The notes beneath the pieces were generated by a model that was not told the DNA's origin, did no database searches, and saw only the letters and a program-made list of their open reading frames with translations. Shown here one piece after another: positions 28,105 through 35,255 of a stretch of 64,000 nucleotides of DNA. The position numbers and the translations under genes are program-made. Within the stretch, counting starts at the first letter, position 1. The number at the start of each line of letters is the position of its first letter. The DNA is from GCA-002733465 sp039969155 (GTDB lineage: Bacteria; Pseudomonadota; Gammaproteobacteria; Enterobacterales; Kangiellaceae), in contig JBDVOJ010000051.1 in NCBI GenBank assembly GCA_039969155.1, positions 20,261-84,260 of the forward strand, read 5' to 3'.

Positions 28105-28312
28105 CTTAAAAAGAACAACATATATCTTCCGCTATGGATAAATAACCGCTTCTAACTATAAAACAACTAACCTCCCCTCAATAGCATCAGTCCCCAAAGT
28201 ATCCTTATCAAGTTTTTTACTAGCCTCCACCGCCATCATAAGGCAAAATGTCAGATTAATCGCATTAACCGATTATCAATCTTAATTGACTTAGCCAACC
28301 ACGGAGCAATCG

Positions 28313-30079
28313 ATGGCCAAACACAAAATAAAAAACAATCGAGCTAAACCACTCTTAGACTTTCCTATTAAATCAATGGCGATATTGCTCACTACAGTGG
28401 GTTTAATTGGCTGCCAACCATCACAAGAACCGGCTTCCGAGTCTGAAACCACTGAAACAGCGGCTAAGCCAGTAGAAAAAGCCGTTAATCTGTTGGAAAC
28501 CGAAGACTTTAACACCGCTTACAACAGCTTTTCCGTGGAAAATCTAAAGAAACACATTAAGTATCTATCTTCTGATGAGTTAGCCGGTAGAGAGCCTGCT
28601 ACAGAAGGTGACCGTCTTACAGCAAAATACATGGTCGATAATTTTAAATCTTTGGGGCTATCACCGGGTAATGGGGATAGTTATTTGCAAGAAGTCGAAT
28701 TATTAGCCATTAACTCTAAGGTCACTAAGAACCTAGCGATTGGCGATATCGAGTTTACGCCGCTCGACAACTATGTTGCCAATACTCGCCAAAAAGAGAA
28801 AGTTCGCTCAATCAATGACTCAGAACTAGTGTTCGTTGGATACGGTATCAACGCACCAGAGTTTGGTTGGAATGATTACAAAGGTCTGGATGTAACAGGC
28901 AAGACAGTGGTTATTCTAGTCAATGACCCGGGCTTTGCCACAGGCGATCCTGAAGTCTTTAGCGGTAATACGATGACCTATTATGGTCGCTGGACCTACA
29001 AGTATGAGGAAGCCGGTCGTCAAGGTGCGAAAGCGGCAATCATCATTCATGAAACTGAGCCAGCCAGTTATGGTTGGGGTGTCATCCGTTCTAGCTGGTC
29101 GGGTGCTCAATATCATTTACCACGCGATGAAAACAGCGCGCCAGTGGTCGATGTTGAAATGTGGATTAATGTTGAGAAAACCAATGAATTGTTTGCTAAA
29201 GCGGGATTAAATTTCGAACAAGAAAAACTTAGAGCGCAAACCAAAGGCTTTGAGCCAGTTCCGCTTAATCTTAAAGCGTCTGTTGAAGTGACCTCCGATT
29301 TTAAAGCATCCGTTTCCAATAATATCGTTGCGACTATCCCCGGTTCTGAAGCACCTGATGAACATGTTATTTATATGGGTCATATTGATCACTTAGGTCA
29401 AAACACCAGCCTTGAAGGCGACCAAATCTATAATGGCGCTCATGATAATGCCAGTGGTACGGGTGGTTTGATTGAAATTGCTCGTCAATATAGTCAAATG
29501 AAAAACAAGCCTAAACGTTCTATTACTTTTGTTGGCGCAGCGGCGGAAGAACAAGGCACTTTAGGTTCACAGTATTTTGCTAATAATTCACCAATGCCAT
29601 TGTCAAAAATTGTCGGCTTAGTGAATATGGATAGCCTAAGTATTACCGGTCGCAAGAAAGATGTTAGTGTGGTTGGCTATGGTAAGTCTGAGCTTGAAGA
29701 AGTACTGAAAAGAGCAGCGGCTTTGCAAAACAGAACACTAACACCAGAAGCGCATCCAGAACGCGGTTACTACTTCCGTTCAGATCACTTTAGCTTAGCT
29801 AAAATTGGTGTACCAGGATTAAGCTCTGGTGGCGGTACGGTTCCACTTAATGACGTCGAAGCGGAAATCAACAAAGTCATTGGTGCTCGAGTGGCCAAAT
29901 GCTATCACCAACTTTGTGACGAGTATGCGGAAGATTGGGGATGGGATGGAACCATTGAAGATCTTCAATTGTACTTTACCACGGGCTATTTGTTGGCGAA
30001 CGAAGGTCAATGGCCTAACTGGTATCAAGGCACAGAGTTTAGAGCTTTGCGTGATGAGATGATGAAAGCAGCAGAATAA
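28313..30079 (+). CDS. M28-family zinc aminopeptidase, lipoprotein
   Basis: A 588-residue exported peptidase. A 21-residue basic N-region precedes a lipoprotein signal, with lipobox LIGC (Cys34). A protease-associated (PA) domain is inserted between about residues 150 and 310, and the M28 catalytic domain follows with paired zinc ligands: His in GHIDHLG, Asp in GAHDNASG, Glu-Glu in AAAEEQG, Asp in NMDSLS, and His in RSDHFSLAKIG. It should cleave N-terminal residues from peptides at the cell envelope. The start ATG 28313 is supported by CGGAG six bases upstream. A strong terminator follows. Confidence 0.9.
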   Translation: MAKHKIKNNRAKPLLDFPIKSMAILLTTVGLIGCQPSQEPASESETTETAAKPVEKAVNLLETEDFNTAYNSFSVENLKKHIKYLSSDELAGREPATEGDRLTAKYMVDNFKSLGLSPGNGDSYLQEVELLAINSKVTKNLAIGDIEFTPLDNYVANTRQKEKVRSINDSELVFVGYGINAPEFGWNDYKGLDVTGKTVVILVNDPGFATGDPEVFSGNTMTYYGRWTYKYEEAGRQGAKAAIIIHETEPASYGWGVIRSSWSGAQYHLPRDENSAPVVDVEMWINVEKTNELFAKAGLNFEQEKLRAQTKGFEPVPLNLKASVEVTSDFKASVSNNIVATIPGSEAPDEHVIYMGHIDHLGQNTSLEGDQIYNGAHDNASGTGGLIEIARQYSQMKNKPKRSITFVGAAAEEQGTLGSQYFANNSPMPLSKIVGLVNMDSLSITGRKKDVSVVGYGKSELEEVLKRAAALQNRTLTPEAHPERGYYFRSDHFSLAKIGVPGLSSGGGTVPLNDVEAEINKVIGARVAKCYHQLCDEYAEDWGWDGTIEDLQLYFTTGYLLANEGQWPNWYQGTEFRALRDEMMKAAE

Positions 30080-30110
30080 GTAATAACATAAAATTATCTG
30101 TACAAAGATA

Positions 30111-30146
30111 TGCCGTCTTGATTTACAAAACCAAGACGGCATTTTT
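30111..30146 (+). terminator. Rho-independent terminator of the M28 peptidase gene
   Basis: TGCCGTCTTG stem with its exact reverse complement after an 11-base loop, then T5. It separates the peptidase gene from the convergent VOC gene. Confidence 0.92.
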
Positions 30147-30159
30147 GTTTGTGCTGTTT

Positions 30160-30531
30160 TTACAGGTTCACAACTGGTTCAAACAAACAAAATTTATTCT
30201 TATCTAAATCTCTAACATACGCAGAAAAATAAGGCCCTCTTTCATTTGGTTCACCTTCACATGTTCCACCTAAATCAATCGCCTTTTTATAAAGCCTTTT
30301 GACTTCATCAATAGAACCAACATTTAATCCAATCATTGTTCCGTTGCCATTAGTGGCGGGTTCTTTGTTAAACGGTTCCGCTATAGCGAACGTCAAATCA
30401 TCACATTGCCAATAAGTCATTCTTTCATTCGCAAAAATTTGCTTTAGATCGGTTTGTTCAAAGAGTGAATCATAGAATTTAACCGCACATTCCATGTTAT
30501 TTGTTCCAAGTACACAATAGTTTAATTTCAT
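30160..30531 (-). CDS. VOC-family (glyoxalase/bleomycin-resistance fold) protein
   Basis: A 123-residue protein with the vicinal-oxygen-chelate beta-alpha-beta-beta-beta fold: NYCVLGTNNMECAVKFYDSLF at the start and FSAYVRDLDKNKFCLFEP at the end. The function is open (dioxygenase, isomerase or drug-binding). The start ATG 30531 has CGGAGA upstream. It is in the same direction as the integron cassettes and is the next gene after the last attC site, but no attC site follows it and its leader of 150 bp is long for a cassette, so it is probably outside the array. Confidence 0.8.
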   Translation of the reverse strand: MKLNYCVLGTNNMECAVKFYDSLFEQTDLKQIFANERMTYWQCDDLTFAIAEPFNKEPATNGNGTMIGLNVGSIDEVKRLYKKAIDLGGTCEGEPNERGPYFSAYVRDLDKNKFCLFEPVVNL

Positions 30532-30680
30532 TAATCAATATCTCCGACTGGGTAGAAAGTAGACTATATATGGGTGCTACTGACAGCTGTGTGTCAGTAG
30601 TGATGTGAAGAGGGATTTATTGGTAGAAGTGTTTGATGTGTTTGAGACGAGCTATAACTGAAAACTTTAGTCAGAGAAGA

Positions 30681-30744
30681 GATTAACGCCTAGTTAATAA
30701 ATTCATGCGCTCTTGCCTGAATATTTTGCAACTACTGGTTATAC
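30681..30744 (-). other. attC site E (last cassette)
   Basis: On the minus strand R'' GTATAAC at 30744-30738 and R' GTTAATC at 30687-30681 bound a 64-bp imperfect palindrome. The arms CAGTAGTTGCAAAATATTCA and TGAATTTATTAACTAGGCG pair through most of their length. It lies three bases after the stop codon of the 30747-31235 gene. R'' is the same as in attC A. Confidence 0.7.
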
Positions 30745-30746
30745 AC

Positions 30747-31235
30747 CTAACTTGCAACCAGGTTAAACAAAGTGACAGCATAAACCAAATCGTTTTTGAT
30801 TGTTATACTAAGGGTAGTCATATCATCATAAGGTAGATTATGAATTGGACGCTGGTAATGCCATACGATTTCATTGTCACCCTCAACCAATTTGATACCG
30901 AGCAAGTCTGAGGCTTTTTGTTGTGAAATGCCTACAGACAAACCCATCTTATTATTTGTACTAATATTGCTATTCGAGGATATGCATTTTTGCTCAGGTT
31001 GGTCTGATAAGAATGAATACCCATTACCTAGCTCACTCTCTGAGTACACAACATATGTGTTGTTTACTCTGTAGCAATATTCCCTGAGTCCATGAGCGCT
31101 TTTTGAAGGTTCTCCCTCAAGCACTTTCTTGTACTCAAGTAAAAGCAAGTCTACTGGCGGAGGACTGCTGATCTCCTTAGCGGAGTTCATGCCACACCAA
31201 AATAATAAGATAAGAGGTAACAATTTAAATTTCAT
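30747..31235 (-). CDS. Cassette-borne exported protein of unknown function
   Basis: A 162-residue product starting at ATG 31235, seven bases after the core of attC D. A signal peptide MKFKLLPLILLFWCGMNSAK is followed by a compact domain with the stretch LSVGISQQKASDLLGIKLVE, which looks like the helix-strand start of BamE/OmlA-type modules (weak resemblance only). Two or three cysteines suggest a periplasmic fold. The reading frame extends eight codons further, but those lie inside the attC site. The function is not recognised. Confidence 0.7.
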   Translation of the reverse strand: MKFKLLPLILLFWCGMNSAKEISSPPPVDLLLLEYKKVLEGEPSKSAHGLREYCYRVNNTYVVYSESELGNGYSFLSDQPEQKCISSNSNISTNNKMGLSVGISQQKASDLLGIKLVEGDNEIVWHYQRPIHNLPYDDMTTLSITIKNDLVYAVTLFNLVAS

Positions 31236-31241
31236 AATTGT

Positions 31242-31360
31242 GTATAACGCCGCTATCACTGGACAGCGGGCTGGTAGTTGTAATTTATGTTAAAGGAGCG
31301 ACAGCCTAGTGCATAAATTGCAACCAAAGACTGCTGTTCCGGTGAATAACTTTGTTAGCT
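31242..31360 (-). other. attC site D
   Basis: A 119-bp site on the minus strand from AGCTAAC (overlapping the stop codon of the upstream cassette gene) to GTTATAC. Outer arms ATTCACCGGAACAGC and GCTGTCCAGTGAT pair with single-base bulges; inner arms GTTGCAATTTATG and CATAAATTACAAC pair at all but one position. Bulged bases in a long hairpin are typical of attC. Confidence 0.82.
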
Positions 31361-31774
31361 GGCTTGCTGGCAAGACAATTCTTCATGATTAATAAATGGG
31401 GTGACTTCACCACCCAACGCTCTTTCTTGAGAAAAATTGGAACCGATGCCGTCAGTTAGTTGCTCAATTGTATATTCTTCTAGGGCTTCAACTTCATCTG
31501 CAGAGAGCGACCTAGACAGCTGATATTCAATGGAGCCAATAAATGAGCTAGTAGAAGTTTCATAATAGAATGATAAGATGCCACCGGAAACATGCTCAGC
31601 AAAACCCTCTGTTTCCTCCCCGTCATATAGGTAGTCAGAAAACTCCTCATCTTCGTAGCTTAATCCATTTAAGGATTCCAGGGTTGTCTTGTCATTTATT
31701 AAATCAAGTGATCCATCTTCATTTTCTTGAGCACTAGCCACAAGTGCTGGGCCAGTAAATTTTATTGTTGGCAT
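31355..31774 (-). CDS. Cassette-borne acidic hypothetical protein
   Basis: A 139-residue acidic, cytoplasmic protein starting at ATG 31774 with the ribosome-binding site GAAGGAGA; a 14-codon upstream extension is unlikely because of this site. No family was recognised. The stop codon lies inside attC D, as usual for cassette genes. A GTTGAAT core (31817-31811) about 40 bp upstream may be the 3' end of the preceding attC site. Confidence 0.72.
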   Translation of the reverse strand: MPTIKFTGPALVASAQENEDGSLDLINDKTTLESLNGLSYEDEEFSDYLYDGEETEGFAEHVSGGILSFYYETSTSSFIGSIEYQLSRSLSADEVEALEEYTIEQLTDGIGSNFSQERALGGEVTPFINHEELSCQQAS

Positions 31775-31951
31775 TTTATCTCCTTCATGGTCCACTCTTG
31801 GCCAGGTAAAATTCAACTAATTAGACAATCACTCTATAGTCAATCACTCACTAGTTCAAGCGTTAAAGTCCTAAGCTGTTTTGCGGATTTGCCAATTGAT
31901 ACATTTACTAATTAGAGGCAAAGTTACATTCTCTCAAACTTCAAGGATGAA

Positions 31952-32954
31952 ATGATGACCATAGCGAGAAGGAACCTCGTTGATTCAGAAACACCGGGCT
32001 TTTATCACTGTACTAACCGTTGTGTTCGACGGACATTTCTTTGTGGTATTGATGACGAGACAGGTATAGATTACTCTCATCGTAAAGGCTGGTTAGAGAA
32101 ACGTATGCTGGCGCTTTGCTCTATTTTTTCGGTAGATATTTACGCTTATGCCGTAATGTCCAATCACTATCATATTGTACTGTATGTAGAGCCTTTAGCA
32201 CCGCTCAACTGGACAGATGAAACAGTAGCCGAGAGATGGCTGCAAGCTTATCCGGGACGATTTATTGACCCCAACTACGCTCAGCAGCGTGAGCTGAAGA
32301 AACAAGCGATAATGGCTGATAAAGAGAAGCTTAAGACCTATCGAAAACGGCTTGGTTCTCTATCTTGGTTTATGGGGAGATTAAATGAGCCATTGGCAAA
32401 ACAGAGTAACCAAGAGGACTATTGTACTGGGCGATTCTGGGAGGGGCGATACTCATCCCAAGCCTTACTCGATGAAGCGGCTGTGTTTTCCTGCATGGCT
32501 TATGTGGACTTAAATCCCATTCGAGCCGACATCGCTGAGCGACTTGAAGAGTCAGAGCACACCGCCATTAAGCAGCGAGTTGAGTTATTAAAATCCGTTG
32601 ACTCATTGGCAGTTGAAAAAACTCTCAATCAAAAAATTACCTGTATCAACGACAAAGTGTATTCAAAACAACTCCCTCTGACCTTAAAAAAACTATATCG
32701 AATTAGTGGAATACACAGGCCAATCCATCAAGTATCCCGATAAAGCATCGATGCCAACCTCGATTCAATCAACACTGTCATCCCTTAACCTGCAACAAAA
32801 CCATTGGTTAAAACAAGTTGAGAACTTTGGTAAACATTACTGTCATGTGGTGGGTCCCATTGAACTGATTCGAGAAAAGGCCAAACAGTTAAAAAAGAAA
32901 TATCTTCGAGGTATCTCTGCCGCTAGGTTACTTTACGAAAAACAAGTTCTATAA
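31952..32954 (+). pseudogene. IS200-like (HUH, Y1) transposase, frameshifted
   Basis: The first 263-codon frame carries the Y1 transposase fold: FYHCTNRCVRRTFLCG, the HUH motif in AVMSNHYHIVLYV, and RFWEGRYSSQALLDE followed by AYVDLNPIRA. At an A7 run (32686-32692) the frame breaks; removing one A restores LKNYIELVEYTG and joins the second frame, which ends at 32954, giving about 333 residues. This is the family often found as single genes or linked to REP sequences. Hairpins flank it on both sides (TTTGCC/GGCAAA at about 31889-31927; CTATC-TTTC-GATAG at about 32982). It lies on the opposite strand to the cassettes. It could be a pseudogene, a sequencing error or a slippage-expressed gene. 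Confidence 0.82.
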
Positions 32955-33146
32955 CCTCTCTTAGCTTTTCAATTATGCCTCTCTATCTTTCGATAGGGTT
33001 TAGGCTTGTCTGAAATATGCCGATTATCGCTTTGAGCGACAGAATTCTACATTTAACTTGTTTGTATTTATAGGAATATTCGAGTGACTATGAATTTTAT
33101 CTATCTCGATGGTTTATTGATATTTTCTTAACTAGACTGTCTTATA

Positions 33147-33314
33147 TTATCTATGACAACTATCGTTGCAGAGGCCTTTTAATAAAGGGGTAAAGTCGGT
33201 GCCCTTAGGCAGTTCATGGTAGGCAACTGTCATATCCCCCAAGCCTGGCTGTATGCGCATAACTGTATCAGGGGTTTCCATCATGACCGGAATATCTTCT
33301 TTTTTTAGCTTCAT
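33147..33314 (-). pseudogene. Truncated cupin-domain cassette gene
   Basis: Starting at ATG 33314, the first 54 codons read MKLKKEDIPVMMETPDTVMR and go on to FTPLLKGLCNDSCH, the N-terminus of a cupin-like protein (HELPKGTDFTPLLKGL, then usually NDSCHCPHWGYV). After the His at about 33153 the homology stops and two foreign codons lead to TAA. The rest of the cupin and its attC site are absent. The break faces the transposase gene, so the 3' part was probably lost with that insertion. The leader begins at the core of attC C, as for a cassette. Confidence 0.7.
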
Positions 33315-33333
33315 AACCTTTTCTCCATTTTCG

Positions 33334-33430
33334 GTTTAACAAATAAGTCGAACAACTCCCTAATAGGTATAGCGCTTAGCACAAAATGTGGTGTCTTTTA
33401 CACTGCTCTTCTTGCTGCGTTTTGTTATAT
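33334..33430 (-). other. attC site C
   Basis: A 97-bp site on the minus strand from ATATAAC (containing the TAA stop codon of the 33425-33763 gene) to a perfect GTTAAAC core. Both ends share TAACAAA next to the core (the right one as its reverse complement), as in Vibrio-type sites. Inner pairing is weaker than in sites A, B and D, so confidence is lower. Confidence 0.6.
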
Positions 33431-33763
33431 TTCAATTTCAGAGACACTAACAGTTTGCTCCCTGTAGTTCTCAGGCACCTGAATTTCTCCCCATGTATGA
33501 CATTCTAGCACTAGCTCATTTTGACCCAAGAAGATAAGAAATCCCGACTCTATTCCGTTCCATTCTCCTTTTAGAGTAGGATAGTCGCATACAATTCTGT
33601 TTTTTGGTAAGTCCGGATGTTTAAAGCAAAGAAAATATCCACTTCCAGAATATTCATAATCGCTAGCTTCGGAGTCCAACACATTGTTGAGTAGTTCTTC
33701 CGAAATATGACTACCACATAGTCTTTTTATTGCTTCTTTCTCAAAGTTGGCTGCATTAGTCAT
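33425..33763 (-). CDS. Cassette-borne hypothetical protein
   Basis: A 112-residue protein starting MTNAANFEKEAIKRLCGSHI. The start ATG 33763 is preferred; the six codons upstream (TTG start at 33781) lie in attC B. The leader is short and has no clear ribosome-binding site, as in many integron cassettes. No signal peptide or membrane helix is seen. The function is unknown. The stop codon lies inside attC C. Confidence 0.7.
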   Translation of the reverse strand: MTNAANFEKEAIKRLCGSHISEELLNNVLDSEASDYEYSGSGYFLCFKHPDLPKNRIVCDYPTLKGEWNGIESGFLIFLGQNELVLECHTWGEIQVPENYREQTVSVSEIEI

Positions 33764-33769
33764 GATGAA

Positions 33770-33844
33770 ATATAACGCCAAGCAAAGCCGAAATATTGCG
33801 AGTGACTTAGCGAGTAATTTTTCGGATTGAGCGTATTGTTAAGC
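33770..33844 (-). other. attC site B
   Basis: A 75-bp site on the minus strand from GCTTAAC (a perfect RYYYAAC core, two bases after the stop codon of the preceding gene) to GTTATAT. Inner arms CCGAAA and TTTCGG pair and ATTACTCGC faces GCGAGT-type repeats. Position and both cores fit an attC site. Confidence 0.75.
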
Positions 33845-33845
33845 A

Positions 33846-34295
33846 TTAGTCTCTCTCCACCGTAATTGTTATTGAGGATTCAATTGTTTGTCTTACCGAG
33901 TATTCTAACTCGATAGATATTGACTCATTTACTCCATCAATATCAAGAACAACCAATGAGCCAGATGCATTGCTCAGCATGGAGTTTTTAGCCTTCAGGT
34001 AATTTGGAGAACCCAAACAGGACATTACACTAGCTACATTAGCTTCCATGTATTCGCCTGAGTAATTATTGAGCATCCATGAACACAACGTCTTTCCTGG
34101 CTCGTAGGAATTGTGATCGCATGATTTCTTCATCTCTGACCAAACCGAAGAAAACTTAACACTCTTTTTATTGTTAGGTTGAATACTATTAGCAAAATTA
34201 AACAGCAGACTACAGTGAGTATCATTTTCTGAGGAAACATTTTGAGAAGCACATAAAAATATCACTATAAATGTAAAGACATATGCTTTGTGCAA
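33846..34295 (-). CDS. Cassette-borne exported hypothetical protein (TTG start)
   Basis: A 149-residue product starting at TTG 34295, which has AGGAAGGAG five to six bases upstream, by far the best ribosome-binding site here. It then begins with a signal peptide MHKAYVFTFIVIFLCASQNV. The frame stays open upstream to 34427, but those 44 codons are attC A read as protein and should not be annotated. Several cysteines suggest a disulphide-bonded periplasmic protein. The function is unknown. The stop codon is followed two bases later by attC B. Confidence 0.75.
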   Translation of the reverse strand: MHKAYVFTFIVIFLCASQNVSSENDTHCSLLFNFANSIQPNNKKSVKFSSVWSEMKKSCDHNSYEPGKTLCSWMLNNYSGEYMEANVASVMSCLGSPNYLKAKNSMLSNASGSLVVLDIDGVNESISIELEYSVRQTIESSITITVERD

Positions 34296-34312
34296 ATCAA
34301 ACTCCTTCCTAT

Positions 34313-34417
34313 GGTTAACGCCCAGCTCACCGCGCGGAGTAATGTTGGCGACGTTACTGCGTGTTTTTGCAGGAAAGGTGCAAACATTACGAAGTCCGGT
34401 GGAGCTGCTGGTTATAC
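34313..34417 (-). other. attC site A (first cassette)
   Basis: A 105-bp site on the minus strand from GTATAAC to GTTAACC. The arms CAGCTCCACCG and CGGTGAGCTG pair with one bulged C, and GTAATGTT pairs exactly with AACATTAC further in. The CAGCTC-ACCG type of arm is common in environmental attC sites. It starts seven bases after the stop codon of the first cassette gene. This is the clearest site of the set. Confidence 0.88.
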
Positions 34418-34423
34418 TTTTAT

Positions 34424-34852
34424 TCACTGAGTACCCAAATGTTTAAAATCGTTACTATCTAAAGATGTTTTCCTAACGAGTTTTCGTGACAGTAAATCAG
34501 TTCTAATTGAGGCAACAAACTTACCCATTGCTTCTTCTTTCGTTTGATCATTCTGAGTATTGGAAGCATGCACCGTATCAAGAAATGCATATCCATTTAA
34601 AATTACTTCGTCTGGGCAATACAACCAACACTTATTTAGTTGATTTAGAAACTCTGACTTCAATTCTTGAGAGTTTGGCACACCGACATAGAAACCTTTT
34701 ATGCAGCGTATCAGTTCTTTATAACTTTCTTCTTTTCTCTGGTATTGCTCCCAGAATCTTTTTCTCCATTCATTAAGAAACCAAGCGATTGTAGCTCCGA
34801 ATAGCGGCGCTGAAAATTTCCAGAAATCAACAGAAGAAAATACTTCGATCAT
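34424..34852 (-). CDS. First-cassette protein, membrane-anchored, unknown function
   Basis: A 142-residue protein with one N-terminal membrane segment (about 11-26, FSAPLFGATIAWFL) followed by a basic stretch and a helical cytoplasmic domain with RKEESYKELIRCIKGF and LNKCWLYCPDEVI. The start ATG 34852 lies about 20 bp from the attI-like crossover, the place of the first cassette, where expression from an integron promoter would be strongest. The family is not recognised by name. Confidence 0.75.
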   Translation of the reverse strand: MIEVFSSVDFWKFSAPLFGATIAWFLNEWRKRFWEQYQRKEESYKELIRCIKGFYVGVPNSQELKSEFLNQLNKCWLYCPDEVILNGYAFLDTVHASNTQNDQTKEEAMGKFVASIRTDLLSRKLVRKTSLDSNDFKHLGTQ

Positions 34853-34870
34853 ATTTGAACTCTTATTTGA

Positions 34871-34937
34871 GCATAACAGCTGATTGTATTCAGTAAATCA
34901 CAATTAAATTCAAACACTAGTTTAGATTCTACTGAAT
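34871..34937 (-). other. Putative attI recombination site
   Basis: GTTATGC on the minus strand (34877-34871) is a core-like crossover (G/TTATGC) just before the first cassette gene. A short inverted repeat ATTCAGTA-AATC / GATT-C-TACTGAAT spans 34888-34937. Position between the divergent integrase relic and the first cassette fits attI. A degenerate attC is the alternative. attI sites have little consensus, so this rests mainly on position. Confidence 0.5.
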
Positions 34938-35147
34938 TTTTTAATAATATCTGATACTTACGTAACTTTAACCATAAGTCAATACCGTAACTACGTGACT
35001 TCACCGCATATAGTTCCTGACTCTCTTTTTTAACACCATTTTAAATCAACAACTTACAAATATTATGCGTCATAGCTATATAAGCCATTAACAAACACAA
35101 CTTACACAAGTAAGTATCTATGGTACAGACATCAAGGAGGATTCAAC

Positions 35148-35255
35148 ATGACTCAAAAGCCAAGATTTATGCGTCTGGTCAGAGAAAGGATTAGAATGAT
35201 GCAATACTCGTATATGCTTACTATTGGTCTTTTTCTAACCTTTCACAATCAGTAA
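35148..35255 (+). pseudogene. Relic of integron integrase intI (N-terminus)
   Basis: A 35-codon frame with a perfect ribosome-binding site (AAGGAGG) that reads MTQKPRFMRLVRERIRMMQY followed by SYMLTIGLFLTFHNQ. RFMRLVRERIRMMQYS matches the first helix of IntI proteins (compare LRERIRYLHYS in IntI1) and TFHNQ matches their FIRFHNK segment. Between them the other frames show AYYW, where IntI has AYLYW, so small deletions or frameshifts have broken the gene. The rest of the recombinase, with its catalytic R-H-R-Y residues, is absent; the M24 peptidase gene overlaps the end. Orientation is opposite to the cassettes, as in real integrons. Identified from remembered family motifs, not a search. Confidence 0.6.

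Larger units (their letters stand above)
30681..34937 (-). mobile_element. Integron gene-cassette array (degenerate chromosomal integron)
   Basis: Five attC-like sites alternate with small genes all on the minus strand: 34424-34852, 33846-34295, 33425-33763, 33147-33314 (broken), 31355-31774 and 30747-31235. Each intact gene ends at or within a few bases of an attC site. The array begins at an attI-like crossover at 34877 and a relic of intI reads away from it at 35148. An IS200-like transposase gene (31952-32954, plus strand) interrupts it. Without a working integrase in the window it is now a cluster of attC sites that could only move if an integrase acts in trans. Confidence 0.8.

Noticed and set aside
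30532..30680. VOC gene as a sixth cassette
   Set aside because: No attC site follows its stop codon and the leader is about 150 bp, so it is treated as chromosomal; loss of a final attC site cannot be excluded.
35080..35147. LexA box before the integrase relic
   Set aside because: Integrase genes often have one, but here only an ACAG half-site is seen and no CTGT partner at the right spacing.
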